Source of the DNA: CAVPDG01 sp963702535
Lineage (GTDB): Bacteria; Chloroflexota; Anaerolineae; Anaerolineales; UBA4823
Length of the DNA stretch: 64,000 nucleotides
Assembly: GCA_963702535.1 (NCBI GenBank)
Contig: CAVPDG010000024.1
Span: forward strand, 1 to 64,000
Direction of reading: 5' to 3'
Shown here: positions 54,092 through 63,147 of the stretch, piece by piece
How positions within the stretch are numbered: the first letter of the stretch is position 1
Layout: each line of letters opens with the position of its first letter
Program-made: the position numbers and the translations under genes
Notes under the pieces: generated by a model
Seen by the model: only the letters and a program-made list of their open reading frames with translations
Databases searched by the model: none
What the model was told of the DNA's origin: nothing

Positions 54092-56831
54092 CCTGCGCCA
54101 ATTTTAGCCACGAAACTTTACATCCCCCCACCGCGGGCGAACACAGTGCAGCGCTGGCGCCTGGTGGAGCGGCTGGACGAGGGTTTGGCGAGGGGCTGCA
54201 AGCTGACGCTGATCTCGGCGCCCCCCGGATTTGGCAAGACGACGCTGGTCAGCGAATGGGTGGCGGCGATCGGCCCTGACTTATCGGCGGGCGGGAGAGG
54301 GGGAGGGTTGCCGGTGGCGTGGGTGTCACTGGATGAAGGGGATAACGACCTTAACCGCTTCCTGATTTACCTGGCGGCGGCTGTGCAGACGGTGTTGGGT
54401 ATGAGCGCAGGGGCGTTGGCTGCGCTGCAATCGCCCCAGCCGCCGGGCAGCGAGCTGATCCTGACGATGCTGCTGAACGAGATTGCGGGATTGGGGGAGC
54501 GGCTGGTGCTGGTGCTGGACGATTACCACGTGATCGATGCCAATGCGGTGGAGCAGGCTATGACTTACCTGATCGATCACCAGCCGCCGCAGATGCACCT
54601 GGTGATTGCCACTCGTGAGGACCCTGCCTTACCTCTGGCGCGGTACCGGGCGCGGGGGCAGATGACCGAGCTGCGAGCAGCCGACCTACGCTTCACTCCT
54701 GGCGAGGCAGCCGAGTTTCTCAACCGGATGATTGGGCTTAACCTATCCTTAGAAGATATCACCGCATTGGAGAGGCGCACCGAGGGCTGGATCGCCGGGC
54801 TGCAACTGGCTGCATTGTCTATGCAAGGGCGCTCGGATACCGCCGGTTTTATCCAGGCTTTTACCGGCAGCAACCGTTTTGTGCTCGATTACCTGGCCGG
54901 GGAAGTGCTCGAACGCCAGCCGGAGGACGTGCGCAATTTCTTGCTCCAAACGGCGATTTTTGACCGATTGAGCGGCTCCCTATGCGATGCCGTGACCGGA
55001 GACGACGGCGGCAAGGCAATGTTGGGTAGCCTGGAGCGTGACAACTTGTTTGTCTTCCCGCTGGACGACGAGCGCCAGTGGTATCGCTACCATCACCTTT
55101 TCGCCGATGTGCTTCAGGCGCACCTAAGAGAAGCACGACCCGAGCAGCTAGCCAGCCTGCACCGGCGGGCGAGCGCGTGGTATGAAGAGAACGGATTTCC
55201 ACCGGACGCCATCCGCCACGCGCTCGGCGGCCAAGGACTTTGAGCGAGCGGCAGGATTGATCGAACTGGCTTGGTCAGCAATGGACGTCAGCTACCAATC
55301 GTCTATCTGGCTTGGCTGGGTCAAAGCGCTGCCTGAGGTGTTGATCCAGTCCCGACCGGTGCTCAGCGTGGGCTATGCCTGGGCGTTGCTGGATGGCGGC
55401 GAGCTGGAGGCCAGCGAGTCCCGGCTTCAGGATGCAGAAGGGTGGCTGGATACGCCGACGGAGCAGATGGTCGTCCTGGATGAAGCACAATTTCGCTCGT
55501 TGCCAGCTACGATCGCCACCGCCCGGGCTTACCGCTGCCTGGCGCTTGGCGATATCCATGGCACCGTAAAGTATGCTCAGCAAGCGCTCGAACTCACCCC
55601 TGAAGATGACCAGGTGCGGCACATCCAGGCTACCTCGCTGTTGGGGCTTGCCCAGTATGCAAACGGTAACCTGGAGGCTGCCGAGCGTTCTCTGGCTGAT
55701 TTCCTTACCAACCTGCGCAATATCGGCGAAATCCCGACCCTGATCGGCATCACGTTTCTGCTGGCCGACATCAGGGTGGCGCTGGGCCGCCTGCGTGAGG
55801 CGGAAAGCAGCTACCAACAAGCCTTGCGCCTGGTGAGGGGCATGGGCGAGCCGGCACCCCTGGGAACGGCAGACCTGCATCGCGGCCTGGCTGTGCTATA
55901 CGTCGAATGGGGCGACCTGGAAGCCGCGGCGCAACACTTGCTGACCGGGCAGAAGCTGGGAGAGCTGAGCGCGACAACGAACTGGCCGCACCGGCTGTGC
56001 GTTTCCAAGGCGCGACTGGAAGTAGCGCAGGGAGACCTGGATGCGGCGCTCGCTCTGCTTGACGAGGCAGAGGACGTGTATGTTCGAGGCCCCCTGCCGG
56101 AGGTGCGTCCCGTTCCGGCGTTGAAAGCGCGGACATGGGTTGGGCTGGGCCGATTGGCTGAAGCACTGTCGTGGGCGCGCGAACGAAACCTATCCCCTGA
56201 TGACGACCTCAGCTACATGCGCGAGTTCGAGCATCTCACACTGGCCCGAGTGCTCATCGCCCGCTATAAATCCGATCGGGTAGATGGCGATCTTCACGCG
56301 GCATTGGAGCTCCTCGAGCGCGTCTTGCAAGCAGCCGAAGAAGGCGGACGGAATGGGAGCGTGATCGAGATCTTGATCCTGCAATCGCTGACCTATCAAG
56401 CGCAAGGTAACCAGCCTGGAGCGCTCGCCTCGCTTGGACGCGCCCTGGCCCTGGCCGAGCCGGAGGGCTATATCCGCACCTTTGTGGACGAAGGCAATGC
56501 GATGGAATTGCTTTTGCAAGGGCTGAAGGTGGAAGACGGAAGGATAAAGGAATATGCTGGCAAACTATTGGTTGCGTTTGGGCAGCAGAGCATTGCCGCC
56601 GACCTTCATCCCTCAGCCCTCAACCCTCAACCATTGATTGATCCGTTGAGCGAACGCGAGATGGAAGTGCTCAAGCTGCTGCGGAGCGATTTAAGCGGTC
56701 CAGAAATTGCCCAACAACTGGTCGTTTCGCTGAACACTTTGCGCACGCACACCAAGAATATTTACAACAAGCTGGGAGTCAACAGCCGCCGGGCGGCCAT
56801 CCGCCGCGCCGAGGAACTGGATATATTCTAG
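54089..56831 (+). pseudogene. MalT/LAL-type LuxR transcriptional regulator, copy B, one frameshift
   Basis: Two frames (54089 to about 55,230 and on to 56831) form one ~910-residue LAL regulator. The first contains MPAPILATKLYIPPPRANTV, Walker A SAPPGFGKTTLVSEW and Walker B LVLVLDDYHVID, and ends in the WYEENGFPPDAIRHAL region. A one-base insertion there (GGCGGCCAAGG) moves the TPR part (DFERAAGLIELAWSAMDVSY) to the next frame. The C-terminal LuxR helix-turn-helix is LSEREMEVLKLLRSDLSGPE and IAQQLVVSLNTLRTHTKNIY. The HTH differs from those of copies A and C, in keeping with a different target. A terminator follows. Confidence 0.9.
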
Positions 56832-56854
56832 CTGGCTCGAAATTGCCAACACCG

Positions 56855-56895
56855 GCTCCGGCAAGCGGATCAAACCACCTGCCGGGGCTTTTTTG
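56855..56895 (+). terminator. Rho-independent terminator of regulator B
   Basis: GCTCCGGCA (56855-56863) pairs with TGCCGGGGC (56880-56888), 9 bp including one G-U pair, followed by TTTTTTG. Confidence 0.75.
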
Positions 56896-56908
56896 TTTTG
56901 CGCAACCA

Positions 56909-56938
56909 ATCACCACATTTATCACATCATGTGGTGAT
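56909..56938 (+). promoter_or_regulatory. Operator-like palindrome, cassette C
   Basis: ATCACCACAT-N10-ATGTGGTGAT: 10-bp perfect arms. It lies between the terminator and the small gene of cassette C, where A and B have TACCGG...CCGGTA. A nested CACAT-C-ATGTG is contained in it. Confidence 0.55.
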
Positions 56939-56993
56939 GACACCTCCCCACGTCAGACGGTATCCTATGGGCAGATCAATCGCAAGAGGAACC

Positions 56994-57248
56994 ATGAAGA
57001 ACAGAATGATCGACAGACACGCCTCAAATGCTCCATATTACCAAATCCGCCTCAAAGGACACCTGGATGACCGATGGTCCGAATGGTTTGAGGGCCTGAC
57101 CATCACGCTGGAAGAGGACGGCAACACGCTTTTGACCGGCCGGGTGTCCGACCAGGCTGCGCTGCACGGCATCCTCAAAAAGGTACGCGATGTGGGCTTA
57201 CCCTTGCTCTCGGTCAATTCTGTAGAGCCAGATAGCGAGGAGGTCTAA
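56994..57248 (+). CDS. Small LAL-regulator-linked protein, copy C
   Basis: An intact 84-residue protein. The ATG at 56994 is chosen because AAGAGG lies 4 nt upstream; the frame is open further back to 56898. YYQIRLKGHLDDRWSEWFEG, LTITLEEDGNTLLTGRVSDQ and AALHGILKKVRDVGLPLLSV give the family pattern with the same W..WF and DQAALHG positions. The C-terminal tail is short (NSVEPDSEEV). Unlike A and B it is followed not by an MDR but by a larger membrane protein. No nested leader hairpin precedes it. Confidence 0.7.
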   Translation: MKNRMIDRHASNAPYYQIRLKGHLDDRWSEWFEGLTITLEEDGNTLLTGRVSDQAALHGILKKVRDVGLPLLSVNSVEPDSEEV

Positions 57249-57338
57249 GAAACATAAAACCACAACCGATTTTGAGCTTCAAAAAGCAGCATCAATGAAT
57301 AATATGTCGTTTAGAGTGATTAACAAATGGAGAATAAC

Positions 57339-57998
57339 ATGAGAACTTTGCAGAAATTTGGTGGTTTCGCGGCGCTGTACCTGGCAGTCGCCTACCTGAT
57401 TGGAATGGTACTCTTTCTTGTCGTGCTGGACTACCCCAACATCAGCGACCCAGCCGAAAAGGTAGCTGTGCTCGTCGAAATGCCGATGATCACTTTTGCG
57501 ACCAACTTGCTGATGTACGTGTTCTTCGGCGTTTTTTTGATCGTCCTGGCGCTGGCGTTGTACAATCGGCTGAAGTCCGGCGCGGCGGCGATGATGCAGG
57601 TGGCGACGGCGATCGGGATCATCTGGGCGGGCTCGCTGATCGCCAGCGGCATGGTGGCGAACGCCGGCATCGAGCCCGTCGTGGCGCTGTACGCTCAAGA
57701 CCCTGCCCAGGCTGCGCTGACCTGGCAGGGAATTGAAACCGTGGCAAGCGGGCTGGGAAACGGCAACGGCGAGATCCTGGGCGGTCTTTGGGTGCTGCTG
57801 GTCAGCCTGGCCGCGCTGCGAACGGGCGGGCTTCCCAAGGGCTTGAATGTGCTCGGCTTGCTGGTCGGCGTGGTGGGTATCCTCTCCGTATTACCAGGAT
57901 TGACCGGCCTGACCGGTGTTTTTGGCTTGAGCCAGATCATCTGGTTCGTCTGGCTGGGGATTGTGCTGCTGCGCAGCAAACCGGGCATGACAGCGTAA
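57339..57998 (+). CDS. DUF4386-like multi-pass membrane protein (cassette C)
   Basis: Start at the ATG at 57339 (ATGGAGAATAAC upstream); 219 residues. Six hydrophobic segments: FAALYLAVAYLIGMVLFLVV, FATNLLMYVFFGVFLIVLAL, VATAIGIIWAGSLIASGMVA, LGGLWVLLVSLAALRTGG, LNVLGLLVGVVGILSVLPGL and LSQIIWFVWLGIVLLRSKPG. This resembles DUF4386 and related integral proteins, also found in cassette D. The family has no proven role. It ends in a perfect hairpin terminator, so the MDR gene after it may have its own promoter. Confidence 0.6.
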   Translation: MRTLQKFGGFAALYLAVAYLIGMVLFLVVLDYPNISDPAEKVAVLVEMPMITFATNLLMYVFFGVFLIVLALALYNRLKSGAAAMMQVATAIGIIWAGSLIASGMVANAGIEPVVALYAQDPAQAALTWQGIETVASGLGNGNGEILGGLWVLLVSLAALRTGGLPKGLNVLGLLVGVVGILSVLPGLTGLTGVFGLSQIIWFVWLGIVLLRSKPGMTA

Positions 57999-58044
57999 TA
58001 CCAACGGCCTTTTCGACTTCAAGTTTCAACAGCAATCAAGACTA

Positions 58045-58077
58045 TTGGAGAGGTTGACTCTCAACCTCTCCAATTTT
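58045..58077 (+). terminator. Rho-independent terminator
   Basis: TTGGAGAGGTTGA-CTC-TCAACCTCTCCAA: 13-bp perfect arms, then TTTTG. It lies between the cassette C membrane protein and its MDR gene. Confidence 0.75.
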
Positions 58078-58102
58078 GAAAAGTAATTGTGGAGGAATTC
58101 TC

Positions 58103-59062
58103 ATGAAAGCAGTTGTATACACAAAATTTGGCCCACCAGATGTGCTTCAACTCCAAGAGGTGGAAAAACCCACACCCAAGGACAACGAAGTGCTGATCAA
58201 AATCTATGCGACAACGGTCGTAAAAGAGGACCCTGATATGAGAGCCTCCCCCGGTTTTAACGGTCTTCTCAAACCCAGGCATCCGATCCTGGGGCAGGAG
58301 CTGGCCGGGGAGGTGGAAGCGATCGGTAGAAATGTGACCCGTTTTCAGTCTGGCGACCAGGTCTATGGCATCGGCATGTTTGCCGCTTACGCCGAATACA
58401 TCTGTATGCCTGAAGACGGGGCGCTAGCCATAAAGCCGGTCACCATGAGCTACGAAGAGGCCGCCAGCGTTCCAAATGGGGCATTGACAGCCCTGCCTTT
58501 CCTCAGAGACAAGGGCAATATCCAGCCTGAACAAACCGTGCTGATCTATGGCGCTTCTGGATCGGTCGGCGCTGCTGCGGTCCAACTGTCCAAGTACTAT
58601 GGGGCAAGGGTGACCGGGGTATGTAGTACCACGAATTTAGAATGGGTCAAATCTTTGGGAGCCGATCAGGTGATTGATTACACCCAGGAGGATTTTACCG
58701 AAAACGGCAAGACCTATGACATTATTTTTGATACGGTAGGCAAGCGTTCGTTTTCTGAGTGCAAAGGTTCGCTGACGGATACAGGGGTTTATCTCTCGAC
58801 GGTCCCTACGCCGATAATTATGCTTCAAGCATTATGGCCTGCAAAGAGCGGCAGCAAAAAGGTAAAGTTTGTGGCTGCGGGTTTGAGACCGGCCAGGGAG
58901 AAGATCAAAGATCTTGTCTTTCTCACAGAGTTGATTGAAGCAGGGAAGATAAAACCAGTCATAGATAGACGCTATCCGCTGGAACAGACTGCCGAGGCTC
59001 ACCGGTATGTCGAAAAGGGACACAAAAAGGGGAATGTTGTTATCACGGTGACATCACCATAA
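58103..59062 (+). CDS. MDR-family NAD(P)-dependent oxidoreductase, copy C
   Basis: Start at the ATG at 58103 behind GGAGGAATTCTC; 319 residues. VVYTKFGPPDVLQLQEVEKP at the start, ELAGEVEAIGRNVTRFQSGD, nucleotide turn VLIYGASGSVGAAAVQLSKY, GADQVIDYTQEDFTENGKTY and DRRYPLEQTAEAHRYVEKGH. It is an intact paralogue of copies A and B, but more diverged and lacking the GFVFVPPGFGFL insert. Zinc ligands are absent. It stands between a terminator and the leaderless promoter of regulator C. Confidence 0.88.
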   Translation: MKAVVYTKFGPPDVLQLQEVEKPTPKDNEVLIKIYATTVVKEDPDMRASPGFNGLLKPRHPILGQELAGEVEAIGRNVTRFQSGDQVYGIGMFAAYAEYICMPEDGALAIKPVTMSYEEAASVPNGALTALPFLRDKGNIQPEQTVLIYGASGSVGAAAVQLSKYYGARVTGVCSTTNLEWVKSLGADQVIDYTQEDFTENGKTYDIIFDTVGKRSFSECKGSLTDTGVYLSTVPTPIIMLQALWPAKSGSKKVKFVAAGLRPAREKIKDLVFLTELIEAGKIKPVIDRRYPLEQTAEAHRYVEKGHKKGNVVITVTSP

Positions 59063-59086
59063 ATCGGAAGGCGGAGGTTGCGGCAT

Positions 59087-59101
59087 TATAATTGATCTAT
59101 G
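59087..59101 (+). promoter_or_regulatory. Leaderless promoter of LAL regulator C
   Basis: TATAAT at 59087-59092, 6 nt, ATG at 59099. It is preceded by GGCGGAGGTTGCGGCAT, like the other two copies. No ribosome-binding site. Confidence 0.65.
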
Positions 59102-61827
59102 TCTATAGCAGTTTTAGCCACGAAATTGTATATCCCCCCACCTCGGGCTAAAATTGTCCTACGCCCCCGCCTGATCGAGCGGCTGAACGAGGGCCTCCCT
59201 TCGGGTTGCAAGCTGACCCTCATCTCAGCCTCTGCCGGGTTTGGCAAAACCACGCTGGTCAGCGAATGGATCGCCGGTTGCGAGCGACCGGTCGCGTGGC
59301 TGTCGCTGGATGAAGGGGATAACGATCCCACTCGCTTTCTGACTTACCTCGTCGCGGCTTTGCAGACGATTGCGGCGAATATTGGAGCAGGGGTGTTGGC
59401 TGTGCTCCAATCCCCTCAGCCACCGTCCACCGAATCGATTCTGACAGCCCTGCTCAATGAAATCACCACTATCCCGGACAATTTCATCCTTGTCCTGGAT
59501 GATTACCATGTGATTGATTCCAAACCGGTTGACCAGGCCCTCGCCTTTCTGCTCGAGCACCTGCCGCCGCAGATGCACCTGGTCATCGCCACCCGTGAGG
59601 ATCCACATCTGCCCCTGGCTCGGTTACGCGCCCGGGGCCAGCTGACCGAGCTGCGCGCCGCCGACTTGCGTTTTACCCCTGCCGAAGCCGCTGAATTTCT
59701 CAACCGGGTAATGGGCTTGAGCCTCTCGGAAGAAGACATCGCCGAGTTGGAGACCCGCACCGAAGGCTGGATCGCCGGCTTGCAGCTGGCCGCGCTCTCG
59801 ATGCAGGGGCGGTCAGACGCTGCCAGTTTTATCCAGGCCTTCACCGGCAGCCATCGCTTTGTGCTGGATTATTTGGTTGAGGAGGTTCTCCAGCGCCAGC
59901 CAGAAGGTATTCACAGCTTCTTACTGAAAACTGCCATTCTCGATCGGCTAAGCGGTTCTCTGTGTGATGCCGTTACAGGTCGAGAAGACGGTAAAGCAAT
60001 GTTGGAAACACTCGAGCGCGGCAACCTGTTTATCATTCCACTCGATGACCAGCGCCAGTGGTACCGCTATCATCCCCTCTTCGCTGAAGTATTGCAAACG
60101 CGCTTACTGGACCAGCAGCCGGATCAAGTATTCAGCCTGCACCAGCGGGCGAGCGAGTGGTACGAGCACAATGATTCGGCGGCTGATGCGATCCGCCACG
60201 CGCTGGCGGCAAAGGATTACGAGCGAGCGGCGGACCTGATCGAACTGGCAGTACCCAATATGCGCAGGAATAGACAGGAAGCCACGCACACGGAGCTTGG
60301 CTGGCTAAAGGCGCTACCCGACGAGCTGGTCCGCTTCAGGCCGGTGCTAAGCGTTGCCTATGCATACGCATTATTTGGCAGCGGCGAGTTAGAGGCCGTT
60401 GAGCCTCGACTGCGGGACGCCGAACGGTGGCTGGACACAACAACCGGCACGGCGGGGATGGTCGTCGTGGACGAAGAGGAATTTCGCCGTCTGCCGGGTA
60501 TGATCGCCCTTCTCCGTGCCGCGCAAGCCCTGGCTCGGGGCGATATGCCCGAAGCCGCGAAAAACGCTCGACGGGTGCTCGATCTCACACCTGAGGACGC
60601 CCATCTGATGCTCGGTGGGGCAGCTTCGGTGCTGGGGCTCGCCGCATGGGCGAGCGGGGATCTCGAGATCGCCTGCCGGATGACTGCTGATGGCATGGCA
60701 AATGTGCGGCTGGCCGGGTACATCTCTTCCGCCATCGGCGGCGCCATTGTCCTGGCGGATATACAGATTGCGCAAGGCCGTCTCCACGAGGCAATGACCA
60801 CCTATGAGCGGGCATTGCAATGGGCGATAACACCGGGCGCGCCTGTCCTGCGGGGAGCGGCAGATATGTACGTAGGCATGAGCGACCTTCGCCGTGAGCA
60901 TAACGATCTGAAGACCGCCACGCAGCACCTGCTCACCAGCCAGGCTCTGGGTGAGCATGCCGGGTTACCGCAAAACCCGTATCGCTGGTGCGCGGCGATG
61001 GCGCGCATACGGGAGAGCCCAAGGCGATCTGGATGAGGCGCTCGACCTGCTCGACCAGGCTGAGCGCCTATACGATGCTGACTTTTCCCCGAATGTGCGT
61101 CCGATCGCGACGCGAAAGATACGGGTGTGGGTGGCCCAGGGTCGGTTGGGTGAAGCGTTCCGCTGGGCGCGTGAGTTTCAACTGTCCGTTGAAAACGAAC
61201 TTAGCTACCTGCACGAGTTCGATCACATCACCCTGGTCAGGGTGCTCCTTGCCCGCTTCCAGAGCGACCGTGCGGATGGCTCCATTTCTGAGGTAATGGG
61301 GCTGTTGGAGCGCCTGCTGAAAGCAGCGGAAGAAGGCGGGAGGACGGGCAGCGTGATCGAAATCCTGGTATTGCAGGCGATTGCTTATCACGCGCAAGGT
61401 AACCTCCCTGCTGCTCTCATGTCTTTGCAGCATGCTCTTGCGTTGGCCGAGCCGGAGGGCTACGTCCGCATGTTCCTTGACGAAGGCCCAACCATGGTGC
61501 AACTGCTTCTCGAAGCTGCCGTTTCGTGGGATTATGCCAGACTACACAGGCAAGCTACTGGCAGCATTTGAAGCTGAGAAGCGGAAAAGCGAAGACAAAC
61601 CTGATCTAGCCCCTGCTCCAAGCCACTGACTTATCGAGCCATTGAGCCAACGCGAGTTAAAAATACTACAACTCATTGCCCAGGGATTATCGAATCGAGA
61701 GATTGGCGAGCGGCTTTACCTCGCCCTGGACACGGTCAAAGGGCATAACCGCAAAATTTTTGACAAACTGCAAGTTCAAAGTCGCACCGAAGCTATCGCC
61801 CGCGCCCGCGAACTGGGTTTGTTGTAA
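59099..61827 (+). pseudogene. MalT/LAL-type LuxR transcriptional regulator, copy C, frameshifts and in-frame TGA
   Basis: Reconstructed length ~910 residues. The first frame (59099 to about 61,010) has LATKLYIPPPRAKIVLRPRL, Walker A SASAGFGKTTLVSEW, Walker B FILVLDDYHVID and EGWIAGLQLAALSMQG. A shift near 61,010 continues in FSPNVRPIATRKIRVWVAQG. Another near 61,530 leads to KLLAAFEAEKRKSEDKPDLA. A TGA at 61627-61629 then interrupts the frame just before LIEPLSQRELKILQLIAQGL and SNREIGERLYLALDTVKGHN, the LuxR helix-turn-helix. So the DNA-binding domain is cut off from the sensor part as read; copies A and B have sense codons there. Cassette D follows. Confidence 0.88.
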
Positions 61828-61882
61828 GGTTCACCTTTCCTCAACATTTCCCCTCAATAACTAAAAACAACACCTAGAACCA

Positions 61883-61925
61883 ACACTAAAGTGTCTGTTC
61901 GTTAACACTGTGTGGGGGATATTAT
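61883..61925 (+). promoter_or_regulatory. Operator-like repeats and -10 box, cassette D
   Basis: ACACT-AA-AGTGT (61883-61894) and ACAC-T-GTGT (61905-61913) are two palindromes sharing ACAC/GTGT half-sites, upstream of TATTAT (61920-61925). They differ from the sites of cassettes A, B and C. Confidence 0.5.
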
Positions 61926-61982
61926 CCTTGTACATTGAACAAGTGGCACGGACTGTAATGACCGGCCACAAAAGGTACAAGG
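61926..61982 (+). promoter_or_regulatory. Nested leader hairpin, cassette D
   Basis: Outer stem CCTTGTAC (61926-61933) with GTACAAGG (61975-61982); inner stem GTGGC (61943-61947) with GCCAC (61965-61969). Spacers 9, 17 and 5 nt, exactly as in cassette B. The extra T in the 5' arm is matched by an extra A in the 3' arm. It ends 2 nt before the ATG. Confidence 0.6.
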
Positions 61983-61984
61983 TA

Positions 61985-62221
61985 ATGTCAAACGAACTCG
62001 AACCAAAACCGACTTCAAGTCAAACCGTGATCTATCAGATCAGGATCAAGGGCCATTTAGGTCACGAGTGGACAAACTGGTTTGAGGGCCTGACCATCAC
62101 GCTGGAAGAGGACGGCGACACGCTTTTAACCGGCCCGGTGATCGACCAGGCTGCATTGCACGGATTGCTGAAAAAAGTGCGTGATTTGGGTATGCCCTTG
62201 GTCTCGGTCAGTCGCTGTTGA
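61985..62221 (+). CDS. Small LAL-regulator-linked protein, copy D
   Basis: An intact 78-residue protein: VIYQIRIKGHLGHEWTNWFE, GLTITLEEDGDTLLTGPVID and QAALHGLLKKVRDLGMPLVS followed by VSRC. All family positions are kept (G-H-L, W..WF, LLTGPV, DQAALHGLLKKVRDLG). It ends early: where copies A and B have NRVQSYETHQNR, this copy reads SRC and stops, so the C-terminal tail is dispensable or lost by an indel. It is followed by two DUF4386 genes. The start is fixed by the conserved leader. Confidence 0.7.
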   Translation: MSNELEPKPTSSQTVIYQIRIKGHLGHEWTNWFEGLTITLEEDGDTLLTGPVIDQAALHGLLKKVRDLGMPLVSVSRC

Positions 62222-62310
62222 ACCTGGTTGCTCGGAGGCGCCGGATATCAAATCGTAAATTGGCGTAAACAGCGTCGTTTAAAAAAATTTCAACCAATAG
62301 GAGATAAAAA

Positions 62311-63039
62311 ATGAATTCAAATAGAATGTATGCGGTGATTGTAGGCGTGCTTTTTATCATCGGGACCGTAACAGGCACCATTGCGGCAATCATTGGCAAA
62401 CCCATCCTGGATGCGCCAGACTATCTGACCAACATTTCAGCCAATGAAAGCCAGATCATTATTGTGGCATTCCTCGCATTCCTGATGGGTGTCGCCTGCG
62501 CCGGGATTGGTCTGGCTCTCTATCCGATTATGAAAAAATACAGTACAGGCCTGGCAATCGGGGTGGTTGGATTCAGGGTAGCTGAGGGCATACTCGAAAT
62601 CCTGGGTGGGGTTATCACCATTGGCCTGTTAGCCTTGAGCCAGGAATTTGTCAAAGCCGGAGCGCCAGACGCGGCTTATTTTCAGACCATCGGCGCCGTC
62701 CTCAATGCCGGAGACGCTTGGCTGAGCAATGGCGCCGTGCTGCTGCTCTGGTGCATCGGCGCTTTCATGTATTACTCGCTCTTTTATCAATACCGGCTTG
62801 TCCCGCGCTGGCTCTCCGCCTGGGGGTTGGTTGGCATTACCCTGGTCACCATCAGCGGCGTACTGGTCATGCTGCATGTCATCCCCGGCTTCGGTACCGT
62901 GCAGATGCTTCTCAGTCTGCCGATATTCCCGCAGGAGATGGTTTTGGCGGTCTGGCTGATCGCCAAAGGGGTCAATTCGTCGGCAGTCGCTTCTCGGTCT
63001 GCGGAAACAGCGCCGAACGAGCTTCTGAGCGCGGCATAG
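62311..63039 (+). CDS. DUF4386 membrane protein, copy D1
   Basis: An intact 242-residue protein with six membrane segments, including YAVIVGVLFIIGTVTGTIAA, IVAFLAFLMGVACAGIGLAL, VEGIL-type helix 3 in RVAEGILEILGGVITIGLLA, GAFMYYSLFYQYRLVPRWLS and EMVLAVWLIAKGVN. The order and the RLVPRWLSAWG loop are typical of DUF4386 integral membrane proteins of unknown role. Start ATG at 62311 behind TAGGAGATAAAAA, 89 bp after the small gene. The paralogue D2 follows. Confidence 0.8.
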   Translation: MNSNRMYAVIVGVLFIIGTVTGTIAAIIGKPILDAPDYLTNISANESQIIIVAFLAFLMGVACAGIGLALYPIMKKYSTGLAIGVVGFRVAEGILEILGGVITIGLLALSQEFVKAGAPDAAYFQTIGAVLNAGDAWLSNGAVLLLWCIGAFMYYSLFYQYRLVPRWLSAWGLVGITLVTISGVLVMLHVIPGFGTVQMLLSLPIFPQEMVLAVWLIAKGVNSSAVASRSAETAPNELLSAA

Positions 63040-63147
63040 ATTTTCAATAAATGGGAGAAATAGCGGACACAATAGGATGGCGATCACTGTTTCATCCAAG
63101 TCCAACTCAATCAAACTCATCCATATCGTTCAAAAAAGGAGAAAGAA

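Noticed and set aside
61627..61629. TGA as selenocysteine in LAL regulator C
   Set aside because: The position is a non-catalytic linker, no SECIS-like hairpin follows, and sister genes have no cysteine there.
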